A DNA stretch of 64,000 bases, from the NCBI GenBank assembly GCA_018697195.1, contig CM031858.1, positions 109,244,944 through 109,308,943 of the forward strand, written 5' to 3'. The notes beneath the pieces are model-generated. The model saw nothing but the letters and a program-made list of their open reading frames with translations, made no database searches and was not told the origin of the DNA. Below are positions 50,774 to 61,170 of this stretch, piece after piece; positions within the stretch are counted from its first letter, which is position 1, and each line of letters starts with the position of its first letter. A program made the position numbers and the translations under genes. This DNA comes from Certhia americana. Lineage: Eukaryota > Chordata > Aves > Passeriformes > Certhiidae.

Positions 50774-52553
50774 GAAATTTAAAATGCTTGTAGAAGTGTT
50801 TTGCCCATATTCATTCACAGCAAAACTCTGATTTTTCAACACATACTCAGTTTATCAGAGTATTACTTCAGGGAAGGCTTTTTTATAAGAAGTAGTTTAA
50901 ACCATTAGTTTTTGGCATGATTTAGGAGAATATAGTCTAATTCAACTGGGCCTGCACTGTCCTCTATTGTCACAAAGGAAATTTAGAAATAGTATGGGAA
51001 GTGTGGAAAAGCAGGAAAATTCTACCCCTGTATGTGTGAGAGCAGAATGATGGTTACCCAAAACACAAGAACACAAAAGCTGGAGTTAAAATAACAGCAA
51101 TAAATATTTTTTTTAGGCTACTGATTTAAAGGCAACTGTAGCCCTGTATTCAAGGAGGGTAATTGTCTTTTTTTTTCTATGGAAGTCAAATACAGAATAA
51201 AGCCCTAAATAAATTTGCCAGCAGTGTTGCTGCTCCCTACAGAGCGATGTGGGTTATATTTGTGCCCACATCCTGAAAACAGAAGGATGATGAGGAGAGA
51301 TGTGTGACTGTTTACAGACAGACCTAACTAGCCTTGGCTCAGTGTTAGCAAGGCAGTGGTGGTTGTGACAAAAATAGGCAGTGTTAACGAGTAGAGTGAC
51401 CCTGGATGAGTGACAATACGGCCAGTTTTTCCTCAAGGAAGATTTCCTTTAGAAGAGATTGGAAATCGCTACCTGTACAAGCATCTGGCTATCCAGGTCA
51501 GATACAATTCAATTGTTCTGTCCCTTGAGTATGAGTATTTTTATCACGTTTTCTAGAACCATACAAAATCAGGCTACTACACAAAATCATTCAGAAGTTA
51601 TATCATTCAGAGGTATATTAGTATATCTTGTACAACGTGGTTCAAACAAGTCCACCTAGTTCTGGGAAGCTTAGGTATAAAAATAAAATATGATGGAACT
51701 CTGTAATTTTCCAGACATCAAAGTAGAACACTTGGATAGATTTAAATCCTAATCAATTACACAGGACTTCACATGGGAAACAAAACAAAACAAAAAGCAA
51801 ACCCAAACCAAAAAACTCAGCATGATGAGAGGATGGTTCATGTGACTGTTGTAGCATCCTATGCCAGATTCATCTGCAGAGAAAGCAACAAATAGAATGC
51901 ATTCAGGAGGAGAACAGGAAAAAGCAGTGGAATTCTGCCTTTCATATTTGCAACATAAATTAGAGAGAAAATACTTCCCTCTGCTTTACAAAGATGACAG
52001 ATAATCTTCCAGCCAGTACATTCCAAGCAAGAAAGAGTGGACCACAGAGAAGCTAACAGAATTTTGTGACTGACAGAGAAATCTAAAAGGCCAAGGGAAT
52101 ATGGAGGAGAATATAAAGAGGTATCTTTACACAGTGTGACAAAAGACACAGTAATAAATACACTCTAGGCAGGAGAGTATCAATATATAGTTGATCTTGG
52201 GGGTTTGAATATTCTTAGAAAGCATTATCCAGTAACCAGTTGCTTCTTAAAGCTTTTTTTCAGAATTTTTGGAAGGTTATTCTAATAGGAGTATAAAAAA
52301 GGGATGATCAGTGCTTTGCAGAAAGTGCTCCTGAAACTTACAAAATAGCACATAAATTAATTCTCTGCTGGAAACAAAGGATATAAGAAGCTACATACTG
52401 TACATTAGAAGCTACATTTGTCAAAAAGAACTTCCAGTAGCTGAAGAAAAAGACCATAAGTTATGCAATGGAGACCAAGTAAATTCCTGATGTGACTAAT
52501 ATAAAACACAAGCAGAATTAGTGAAAAAATGTGACAGCACTGGTTTTCCATGC

Positions 52554-53083
52554 TGTGCTGATTTTGACAGAGATAAAGCTAATTTTCTCTATAGTAGCTA
52601 ATAACGGGACATGTTTTGGATTTGCACTGGAAACAATGTTGATAACCCAGGGATATTTTACCTATTGCTGAGCAGGGCTTTCAGAGCTTCAAGGTCTTTT
52701 CTGCCTCACACATCATCCCATCCATGAGCAGGATGTGGGTGCACAAGGAGATGGGTGGGAAACGGCTGGGGCAGCTGATCCCCAACTCACCAAAGGGATA
52801 TTTCATACCATATAGCTCAACATAGAAAGCCCAGGGAAGAAGGGAAGAAGGAGGGACTTTTGGAGTGATGGCATTTTTCATCCCTAGTCATTGTATGTGA
52901 TGCAGACAGAGTTTCATGGAGATGGTTGAACACCTGCCTGCCAACAGGAAGTGTTTAAAAATTTCATCTCAGCCCATGAGTTATTTTCTTTCTTTTACCT
53001 TCTGATTCTCTTTCTCATCACATGGAGGGAGTGTGCAGATGGTTGTGTGGGGTTTAGTGGATGGTTGGGATTAAAACAGGACA
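52554..53083 (+). mobile_element. Solo LTR of an endogenous retrovirus (ERVL-like), 530 bp
   Basis: It runs from TGTGCTGATTTTGACAGAG to ...GGGATTAAAACAGGACA, with TG...CA ends and an exact 5-bp target duplication CATGC (52549-52553 and 53084-53088). Internal blocks match a very common avian LTR type as I remember it: gggacatgttttggatttgcactg, ccaaagggatatttcataccatat, cttttggagtgatggcattt, gaacacctgcctgcc and tcagcccatgagttattttc. The usual polyadenylation hexamer position now reads gtttaaaaatt, so the signal has decayed. No retroviral genes adjoin. The 66-codon minus frame at 52681-52881 is a shadow inside the LTR. Confidence 0.92.
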
Positions 53084-55861
53084 CATGCACACTATATACA
53101 AGCATCCTAGCTGTGCAAAAAAAAAAATCCTGAACAGCTGGATGTAGTCCCTTGTTGCCCTTCTTTTTAACAAAGGGACCTGCCTACTTTTGGAAATTAT
53201 TGAAGAAATAATCACCTCTGAAAATTGCTGCAGAAATTCAGTAAAGACAGAAAAGGGATAATATTGTTAGATCTATACCTTTGTCTGAAACCACTGAAGT
53301 ACAAAGGAAGGAAAGTTACTTTGTCATGGATTGTACTTACACATTTGATATCAAATTGTTTTTTTTCTGAAAACTGCATCTGGATGGAGTTGGTGAAAAT
53401 ATTCTAAAAATTATATAAAATCTCTGTGGAAATTCTCATAAAAAAAAAAAAAAAAAACATGAGAAAAGTAATTTGTTTAACTTGAGGGCAGGTAAAAAAC
53501 AAGGTTGCAAATTCCACTGACCCTCTTTAACTGCTAAAAGAACCCAGAAACTTTCTAAAAAAAAAGAAAAAAAGAGTGTTATTGTTATTACTTTCAAAGA
53601 GTAGGCATCATGTCTTGATATGTGATATTGTGACATTTCCCTGAGTGGGCATTGCATAGAAATTTCAGCAAAAGAACAGCAAAAAAAAAAATTAATTCTA
53701 AATGTATGTGAAAGTACAAAAAGAAAGAAAAAGCCTCTTAAAATCATTGCAACCCAATGCAAAGATTTGATTAATTATGCTGAGCTCTTTGAATCCAGTA
53801 CTTCGTGACAAAATCACCAGAGATGCTAATTATTGTGAGAGATGTAACTCTCAACTGTTGCTCTTGGGAAAATCTGCAACATTTGTGACATGCATATGCC
53901 ACCATATCCTTGTATTCCTGTGCAGAAGAAAAGAAACCCTTTGTCTCTGGCATATTTGTGCAGGTCTAGAGATGGGAACAGTAAGAGACCAAATGTCAAG
54001 CAGTTTCCTGCCCTTGTGTATCATTACCCTCAGACATTATAAAATCTATGCCTTACCTTTGCAATTCATCACTCCCTCCAAGTTGTTGTGGAATTGAGTG
54101 ATGCTTTATGTACAGGTACCAGAAAACACCCCACTGCAGTTAATAATTTATATCAACTATGTAAATTTTAGTTGAACAATTTAAATTTGAAAAGGAATCG
54201 TAACTACAGAGATAATGTCTTCAGACTGCTTTAGTCCATGCAGGAATACTATTTATGCTGTACTGTATTTCCATATACTGTTTGATTTGTAAAGTTAAAC
54301 ATTTATGTCCTTTATTGATATAATCATTTCATGTCTTTGGAGAATTAGTGAGCAGTGATCAATAATTTGGAGGTTAATCAGTACTTTACTTCCCCACTAC
54401 AGTTAAATTTAGTTCAATTAAACAGAATTGATGCTAATTACTGTCCTGATTGAGCAGTGGTTATTACCATATTACCATTCACTATCAGAAAGCTAAATCA
54501 GTTCCCCAAGAGGCAGCTCAATAGAGCAGTTACAGTGACATAGCATGGCCCAATTAAACCGTCTATATTATGATAATATATTTATGTCGAAATTTTCAGG
54601 CTGATACAAATTAGAAATTTATATTATTTTCAATATTAGACAGCATATAGCCAAAATGTAGATGAGTGCACACCAGTGTAAAGATGGAAAAATGCATAAA
54701 TTGACCCTAAAGCAATGTTCCATTGCACCTGTGAATAAAAAGACACAGCTGTTTCAAGATTCCGTTCAGTAATATACAAAGAAACCTCTACTCACCTTGT
54801 GGAGGAAAAATTGAGCAACTGCCTTTTCTGAAGCATTTAAAAATATAATTTTTGCAATTATTTCACACAGAGACTATGTTCTAGTCCTTTTCCTCTCTTT
54901 CCCCATATTCCTTCTCTCTGTTTAGGTGTGAAGGGTAGATGTAGGTGCTGGAATTGAATCTGTGCATGAAGTCATTTGTGCTAAACTTTTAACTAAACAG
55001 GGTAACAGTTCAATACTTCTTAACATTTATTTTTTAATTAAAAATATGTGACCATACTTATTATTTAATTAAAAACCAAAAAACAACATAAAAATGCACA
55101 CAGAGGTGTTCCAAAAAAGAAAAAAAATAATTACATTACAATAGTATTTGTTGAATTATTAATTTAATTTTGTTCCTTTTCTCCCCAAACCTGCCTTTTC
55201 TGAAGGAAATCCAAGCATCTGTAATAGGTAACAGTGATAAAGGAGCAACACTTTATGCTTCCAAGCTGGGTAGAAACATTAAATAATTAACCCTTGTATG
55301 TCTGTCTCTTCTCTCATGTTAGAAGAGTGCAATTATTCAATGTGTTTGTATTCAATGTGTCAGATCATCTGGTGAATACAGCTTTGCCTATCCAAATGTA
55401 TGCGGTTAAAGCCAGATTCATTTATCAGTTTAGCACAAAGCCTACACATAAGAAGATGAAAATATTATTTTTCCTATGATAGCTCTCAAAGGTTATGCTG
55501 TTCTAAGAGAACTTCTCCACTTTCTTTGGATCAAAACTTTTTATCTTTCAATATTTATGAAATATATGAGTACTGTGCTGTTAAGTGTGAGGCAGGGGGA
55601 AATGTTTGATTTTGTTGTTTTGGGGTTTTTTTAACTTAGTTTAAATCTTTCACATACAATATTATCTTTTGCAACAACTATTATTTAAGTTTCAGATTTG
55701 ATATAACTTGCCAGGAAATAAGTTACAGCAGAGTTTATCTGAACTTACTAGTTATGATTCTTACAGGCAGACAAAGAAGGTAGCTGTGTGCCCTTCATCA
55801 GCCTTCTTCCACATAACTTTTCTTCAGAGTTAGAAAAATCATGGAAACAAAAAAAAAATAA
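53084..55861. other. unique AT-rich sequence
   Basis: No gene supported. A runs lie at about 53441-53457 and 53683-53692. The 106-codon plus frame at 53777-54097 has no recognised domain. The part 54240-54600 is dense in TAAT-type cores and free of simple repeats, so it is a possible non-coding regulatory element. Confidence 0.5.
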
Positions 55862-56160
55862 GAAATAAACCCAAATCTTAAAAGCCACCCCTCTCTTCTT
55901 CCCAGGCTTTTCTCACAGTTTTCTCTATTTCTTCCCCCCTAGAAGTACAGCAGGAGAGGGCACAGGAGCTATGGTCAGTTCATCACATGTCTGCCATTCC
56001 TTGCTCCTCAGGGGAAGGACTCACACTCTTCCAGTGCTCCAGCATGGGATCCTTTCCACAGGAGACAGAAACAAGGATGTTGGTTTTGATTTGCTCCCAT
56101 GCTGCTGGTAAACATCTTTCAGGCTTTGCAGTCACAGAGATGAGCCAAAGAGAAGAGGTA
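55862..56160 (+). mobile_element. Fragment of an avian LTR-retrotransposon-type repeat
   Basis: The run tcttcttcccaggcttttctcac, gcaggagagggcacaggagctatggtcagttcatcacatgtctgccattccttgctcctcaggggaaggactcacactcttccagtgctcc corresponds, block by block, to a high-copy ERV-related repeat of bird genomes as I remember it. It breaks off near 56160 with no recognisable LTR end or target duplication, so it is a fragment. The class is uncertain. Confidence 0.6.
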
Positions 56161-56435
56161 TTAATTTGTTGCTATTTCACTAAGACTGAAGTTTTTAAAT
56201 ATTGTAAATATTTTAATCACTTCTAAAATTAATTTTGTACAAATACATTGCAGTGGGACAAAATATAAAATACAAAATACAATTCTAAGAAAAGCTAAAG
56301 GTTGGATTTTTACAAAAATGCTTTCTAATTCTTTATCCATTTCCATTTTTACCCATCATGTTTCATACATATTTTTGGTAAATTTACAATTTTCTAAATA
56401 TTTTGGTTTTGATTTTTAATATATTTTGTTTCCAG
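56161..56435. other. AT-rich sequence before the exon candidate
   Basis: Nothing recognised; its right end forms the T-rich acceptor tract of the exon candidate. Confidence 0.55.
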
Positions 56436-56635
56436 ATTGTTTAGATTATCCTGCTGGTTTATCCAGAGTAAAGAGACAAAAGGCACATTATAAATCAACC
56501 CAAACACAGACAGAATTCCTGACAAGAGACACCTCTGCTCTTCTAGAAAATGAAAATAAAGGTGGCCCAAAAAATGTTGTCTCAAATGAGATACCAGTTT
56601 GGATCCCATTTCTGCAGTCTCTCTGGTTAAAATAC
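56436..56635 (+). other. Candidate protein-coding exon, 200 bp, product unknown
   Basis: The acceptor atattttgtttccag ends at 56435 and the donor AATAC|GTAAGT starts at 56636, matching the intronic donor consensus. The frame that splits its first codon across the intron is open for all 66 codons and ends on a codon boundary. The peptide begins CLDYPAGLSRVKRQKAHYKS, is polar in the first two thirds and ends in a hydrophobic VWIPFLQSLWLKY. It contains KSTQTQTE, which fits the [KR]-x-T-Q-T motif bound by dynein light chain LC8. I do not recognise the protein. Without splicing the frame stops six codons after the donor. The overlapping minus frame is treated as a shadow. Confidence 0.38.
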
Positions 56636-56825
56636 GTAAGTCTGAAAATCAGATAATGAAGCAGAAGTGAGTCTGTTGTAGTGGAAATCTCAGCTCTTCC
56701 TTCAGAAGTCAGCAAAGAAGATAAAATGGTCCCACGTCTTCCTCTCTTCTTGTGAAATTCTACTGGAAATCAAATTCACAATCAAAATTTCATTCACCTT
56801 CCTGACACCAGTTAATTGTTTCTTT

Positions 56826-57097
56826 TTAGAATTGCATAAAAACAACTATATGAAAAATATATTCATCAAGCTCTCCATAGATGGGCCTGACATGTTTAGT
56901 CGAGTAAACCAGTCTCAATACAACAAACTGTTTCTGAAGCATGAAGAGGGGATGATTTTTATTGGTTTCCTGGTCTTCACTTTCACTACGACAGTAACAG
57001 CAAAATGAAGACTTAGAGTCACTCTGCAATACTAGGTTTGGAAACACTGACTCGATTTCACCTTGCTTGTCAGATTTTTTTAGAATTTGCCTTACAT
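56826..57097 (-). other. Weak candidate terminal exon on the minus strand
   Basis: On the minus strand an acceptor-like cctttctgtttttattcag precedes 57097, after which one frame is open for about 90 codons (VRQILKKSDKQGEIESVFPN and on) to TAA at 56828-56826. The peptide has balanced charged and polar residues and a CCYC motif near codon 46. I see no good donor and no AATAAA close downstream on that strand. It lies on the opposite strand from the candidate 190 bp away, so both are unlikely to belong to one gene. Confidence 0.15.
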
Positions 57098-57140
57098 CTG
57101 AATAAAAACAGAAAGGCATTGGCTAAGCTTCCCTTTGGAG

Positions 57141-57172
<32 letters not shown>

Positions 57173-57177
57173 TATAT
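57141..57177. repeat. poly(A) followed by (AT)n
   Basis: About 16 A bases run directly into about ten AT units. Confidence 0.92.
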
Positions 57178-58352
57178 TTGCAGTTGTGTATAAATAAAGA
57201 TGCCAAGTGCTTAATTTAGGGAATGTATTCATGTTGAGAAATGAGCAACACAGGGTTGTTGGATAGGCAGAATAAATGCAGGCTGTCTCAAAAGTTTTCA
57301 TAATTCACATAATCTTATAATAAGCATTAGCTCCTTTAGATGCTTAATTTTATCACAAGCAGCTTCTGAACCTTTGGAGGTGCACAGAGCACAAACTCCA
57401 GTCAGAATTCTTCTCTGATGTTTAAATAATTTAATTAATTACTATAAACCTGCAGAAGCTTGATGGATTTATAAGAAAAATATGTGCCTTTAATGTAGCA
57501 CTTACATCCCTGTGGGATTGCTCTAGTGAATAAGTCTTTTTATTGGCAAGATTTACTTTCTTGAGTACCTGTAATGATTTTCTGGTTTCTGAAATTACTT
57601 TTTTCTCCTATCACTGCCCATTTTGTCTATTTAGGAAATATTCATGTCTGATAAAAGCAAGTTAAGATAGTACTTTATCAAAAAAAACCCCAAAAAACAA
57701 CAACAACAAAAAAAGAATAGGAGCTGGTTAATATTAAGCTGTGTAATTAAAAGTTATTGATAATACCTGTGGGTTTGATGCATTATTGTTCTAATATTGA
57801 AATCAATATAAATGCATTATTATCATTCATTATGAGAGCAATTAGGTGAGGGAGAACACATATTCGTGTGTAGATGTGTCTTGGGCACTTGGCAGAGTTA
57901 CTGAACAACATTTGCTGGTTATGATGGTTTAAATGCATAATTCTTTATTCTAATCTAATACAATAAAGCAATAATTCACTTGTTTACAGAGCAAATGTAA
58001 CAAATACAGAAAAACTGCCTGATAATAGTGAGCAAGCAGATACAACAGACATTTTTTGCCCCCCAATGGTGTATTGTCTCCTTTTTTTACCCTATAAAGT
58101 TTCTACAATTCTTCAAGGGCTCCTTAATAGTATTCTGGTATAGAGGAGAGATCCATATTGGCATGAGACTGATTAAGGCATTCTGCAGTCTAGAGACTAT
58201 GAGTAGGAAGAACTGCTTAGATAAATTGTAAGACCTTATGGTGATATTCTGATTTATGTAGGGATTGCAATAGACTTCAGAGTCTCTAGTCAGAGCACAA
58301 GATGAAGGCAGCTCTGAATCTATTCTTCTGCTTCTATATTAGTCTTTTCTCC

Positions 58353-58389
58353 TTTTTTTTTTTTTTTTTTTTTGTTTTGTTGGGGGGGG
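58353..58389. repeat. poly(T) followed by G run
   Basis: A T run of about 21 bases, a short TG spacer, then eight G bases. Confidence 0.88.
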
Positions 58390-58835
58390 AGCTTGGCTGG
58401 TTTGTTTGTGTTTTTTTCCCATGAAATTCTAAATCTGTGGGTATAAATACCAAAATGTCAGTGAAAAATATTATGTATCATTTTGTTTTCTAGAATATCA
58501 TTTATTATCATACTCATGGTCCTGGTTAGCTCCAGAAATAAGTAATTATGCAGTAAGTGCATTTTTGTTTTTCACTGCACAGGGTTTAATTTCTGTATAA
58601 AATGTTAGTCAACTGTTTCCTCAACTAACATATTAATGATATCATGTCTTTAAAAATATATTTGATTTCAAGAGCATCCTAAATCTATTAAGCCAGTGCT
58701 TATCTTTCATTAACTAAGCTAAGCTCTTCATGTGATTATAGTTTATTGCAATATTTATAAGGTTTCAGCAATATGCCAGTGATATGAATGAGGAACTAAA
58801 AGACATATGCTTACAACTGCAAACTTTCAATAAGA

Positions 58836-58940
58836 AAAATAAATAAATAAATAAATAAATAGAGAAATAAATAAATAGAGAAATAAATAAATAGAGAAAT
58901 AAATAAATAGAGAACTAAATAAATAAATAAATAAATAAAT
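58836..58940 (+). repeat. Compound (AAAT)n / AGAG tetranucleotide satellite with 16-bp unit
   Basis: The centre is a higher-order repeat: agagaaataaataaat repeated about four times (three AAAT-type units and one AGAG), flanked on both sides by plain AAAT units. The last AGAG unit carries a C substitution (agaactaaat). Confidence 0.93.
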
Positions 58941-59698
58941 CACAAACAAACCAGATGATTCAATCTAATTTATCCCTAAATTATGCTGGGCACATAGTCC
59001 TATTATAAGCAACAGCACCACAAGGCTTCCCACTGGTTAAAAGGCTGTAGGTTTTACCATTTTGAATTAGATGCATTTTGTCAAAACAGCATACTTACTG
59101 TGTCTGTGGCATTACAGGTGAAAATCTCAATTTTTGAAGCTTTTTATCATTTCAACTAACATTGGCTAACAAAAATTTTTAAACTTGAAGACCATTTGTA
59201 AAAAAAGGTACTCAAGTATTTGATCTTGAGAACAATTGCCCAGCATTATTAATTTTGTGCGCTTGTAGTAACACAAGCTGTCTGCTCTCTAGTAGTAGTG
59301 GAATGAAGTCTCCTGTTCACATTCCTCCATTCTGTTGAGAAATCTGGGACAATATTCAAAATCACTGCAGCATGCACTGAAGAACATCTGTCAGCTGAAG
59401 CATCAGCACAATCAGTTTAACTATTTCTACTGACATTAAAGGACTAGCAAATTAACTTCCCTACTTAAAAGTATTAAATATATTAATTAATACATACCCA
59501 GGCTATGGTATTTTGAGGTTATGGAGACAACTCCTCTGAAATAACTTGGAACGAATTCAGAAAAAAAGAAATCATATGCAAAGCAAAGTACCTAGAAAAA
59601 TCCATCTTTAGGGTGGGCAATTGCTTCTATATTTTGCATTTATTTTCATTTGCATAAAATAAACAATAGGACCATATGATAATGATACACTTCTGTGA

Positions 59699-59920
59699 TT
59701 TTTTTTTTTTGTTCCCTACAGTAATTTCCACTCCAAAAATAGAATAGCAGGAGTCAGAGGCTTTCTGAGGGCTAGGAGCAGTGAAGGAACCCCCAGGGCA
59801 GCAGAGGGGGCCCACTCCACTTCCTTGCACCAGGGGCAGTTCCAGCCCTGGCCATTGGGCAGCTCCTTGGGGATGGGGATAGATCTGTTGAAAAAAGGAG
59901 CAAGAATGACATTTTCTGGT
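59699..59920 (-). repeat. GC-rich unclassified repeat-like block, possible retroelement end
   Basis: A GC-rich block (59755-59880) stands out sharply. On the minus strand it is followed by a short A run (complement of T at 59699-59710) after tactgtagggaac, which could be a retroposed 3' tail. The block resembles avian LTR or unclassified repeats, but I cannot name a family and see no target duplication. The 112-codon minus frame across it is not convincing as a gene. Confidence 0.35.
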
Positions 59921-60904
59921 TGGAGGACAGTGAACTTTAATCCAATTTAATGTCCCAGACCACAATACAGGGTAAATTGATCCTAAAGCTTAATGCAAGT
60001 GGCCCAGGGCCCTAAACCTTTATCAGAATATATCTCTCACAAGACAGCTTCTGACAAGCACATATCCACAAAATACCATAGATCAGAAACTTCCACAGTA
60101 ACCATTCTGTGAGGGAAAGCTTTCCATCTGCAAATATACTTCCACCATAATTCTGAAAGGACAAAGTACATTCAAGTACACAGAGATTATTAACCTATAA
60201 GAAAAATGTAACTTTGTATAAGTATAAAGCAATTCCACTGTCTATGCTTTGAGACTAAGCTTTGACACATCAATGTGAACTGCATTTGTTATAAAAATTA
60301 TAGTACTTTAAGATTGTCTAAAAATATACACTAGTTGACAATTTGAGATGGGAATTCATTGGTATTGCAGCAATCTTGTAGACTACTGAAATTCTAATAC
60401 ACTGAGCTGTTACATTTAGACTCAATGGTAAGGAAATGACTAATACCTTAAGAAATTCTTACAAAAAGGAGGGTGGCAGAAAACCATAAGTGTTCATCCA
60501 GATTCATTAAAAGATCTTTGAAAATATAAATTTAAGACATTTAATTATACAAATTTAATGTCTAAAAATCTCCATCCACTAAGGAGAGTGAAAGGAAGTT
60601 ATGTTTGATAATATTTAATATGCACAGGGTACCCCAAAAACATAAGCACCATTTGCGCTGAAACTTACAGTTTCATTAAATTTTTTATATTAGAAAAATA
60701 TCTCCGTTGATTCAATGGCTCATTAATCCTGATTCTGACAATCAGTGGAAGCTACATTAGTGCAATTGCAACTGAATATATATGGATATTGGAAATCAGG
60801 GCTGAAACATTACTCCATCAAATTGCAAAACATACAAGTGCCACATTACAGCACTCTGAAAGCTGCACTGACTCTGGATATATTTAAATGGGTCCTTACT
60901 TGTT
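59921..60904. other. unique AT-rich sequence
   Basis: No gene or repeat recognised before the CR1 copy. Confidence 0.55.
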
Positions 60905-61170
60905 CTTTTGCCAGGACAAGAGACAATGGCCAAAAACAGAGACACAGGAAGTTCCATCTGAATGTGAGGAGGAGCTTCTTTACTGTGAATGACCATGTAC
61001 TGGAACAGATTCCCCTGAGAGGCTGTAGAGTCTTCCTCACTGGAGATACTCTTGAAACACCTGGACACAATCCTGTGCAATGTGCTCTAGGATGACCCTG
61101 CTTGAGCAGGGAGGTTGGATGATAAGACCCACTTTGGTCCTTTCTAAACGTCCTTTTCTGTGATTCTGTG
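60905..61170 (+). repeat. CR1 LINE 3' fragment, second subfamily
   Basis: The blocks gccaggacaagagacaatgg, aggaagttccatctgaatgtgaggaggagcttctttactgtgaatg, gtactggaacagattcccctgagaggctgtagagtcttcctcactggagatactct, caatcctgtgcaatgtgctctagg, gaccctgcttgagcagggaggttgg and the terminal ttctgtgattctgtg identify the 3' end of a CR1 with the same end type as the copy at 40791. The overlapping frames of 94-136 codons on both strands are shadows of it. Confidence 0.96.

Larger units (their letters stand above)
44068..52553. other. long unique stretch, no gene recognised
   Basis: No coding region supported in 8.5 kb. It includes a promoter-like cluster at 47673-47755, a short tandem ccaacatagt pair at about 46136-46156, an (AAT)n/(AT)n tract and a poly(A) run. 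The part 48580-48800 looks non-repetitive and mixed in composition. Confidence 0.5.
57178..59698. other. unique AT-rich sequence with simple repeats
   Basis: No gene. It contains a T run with a following G run at 58353-58389 and the compound AAAT satellite. The part 57715-57850 (TAATTA and ATTATCAT motifs, little simple repeat) could be regulatory. Confidence 0.5.

Noticed and set aside
53777..54097. 106-codon plus frame with several cysteines
   Set aside because: The cysteines show no zinc-finger spacing, no splice or start context is seen, and overlapping frames exist on the other strand.
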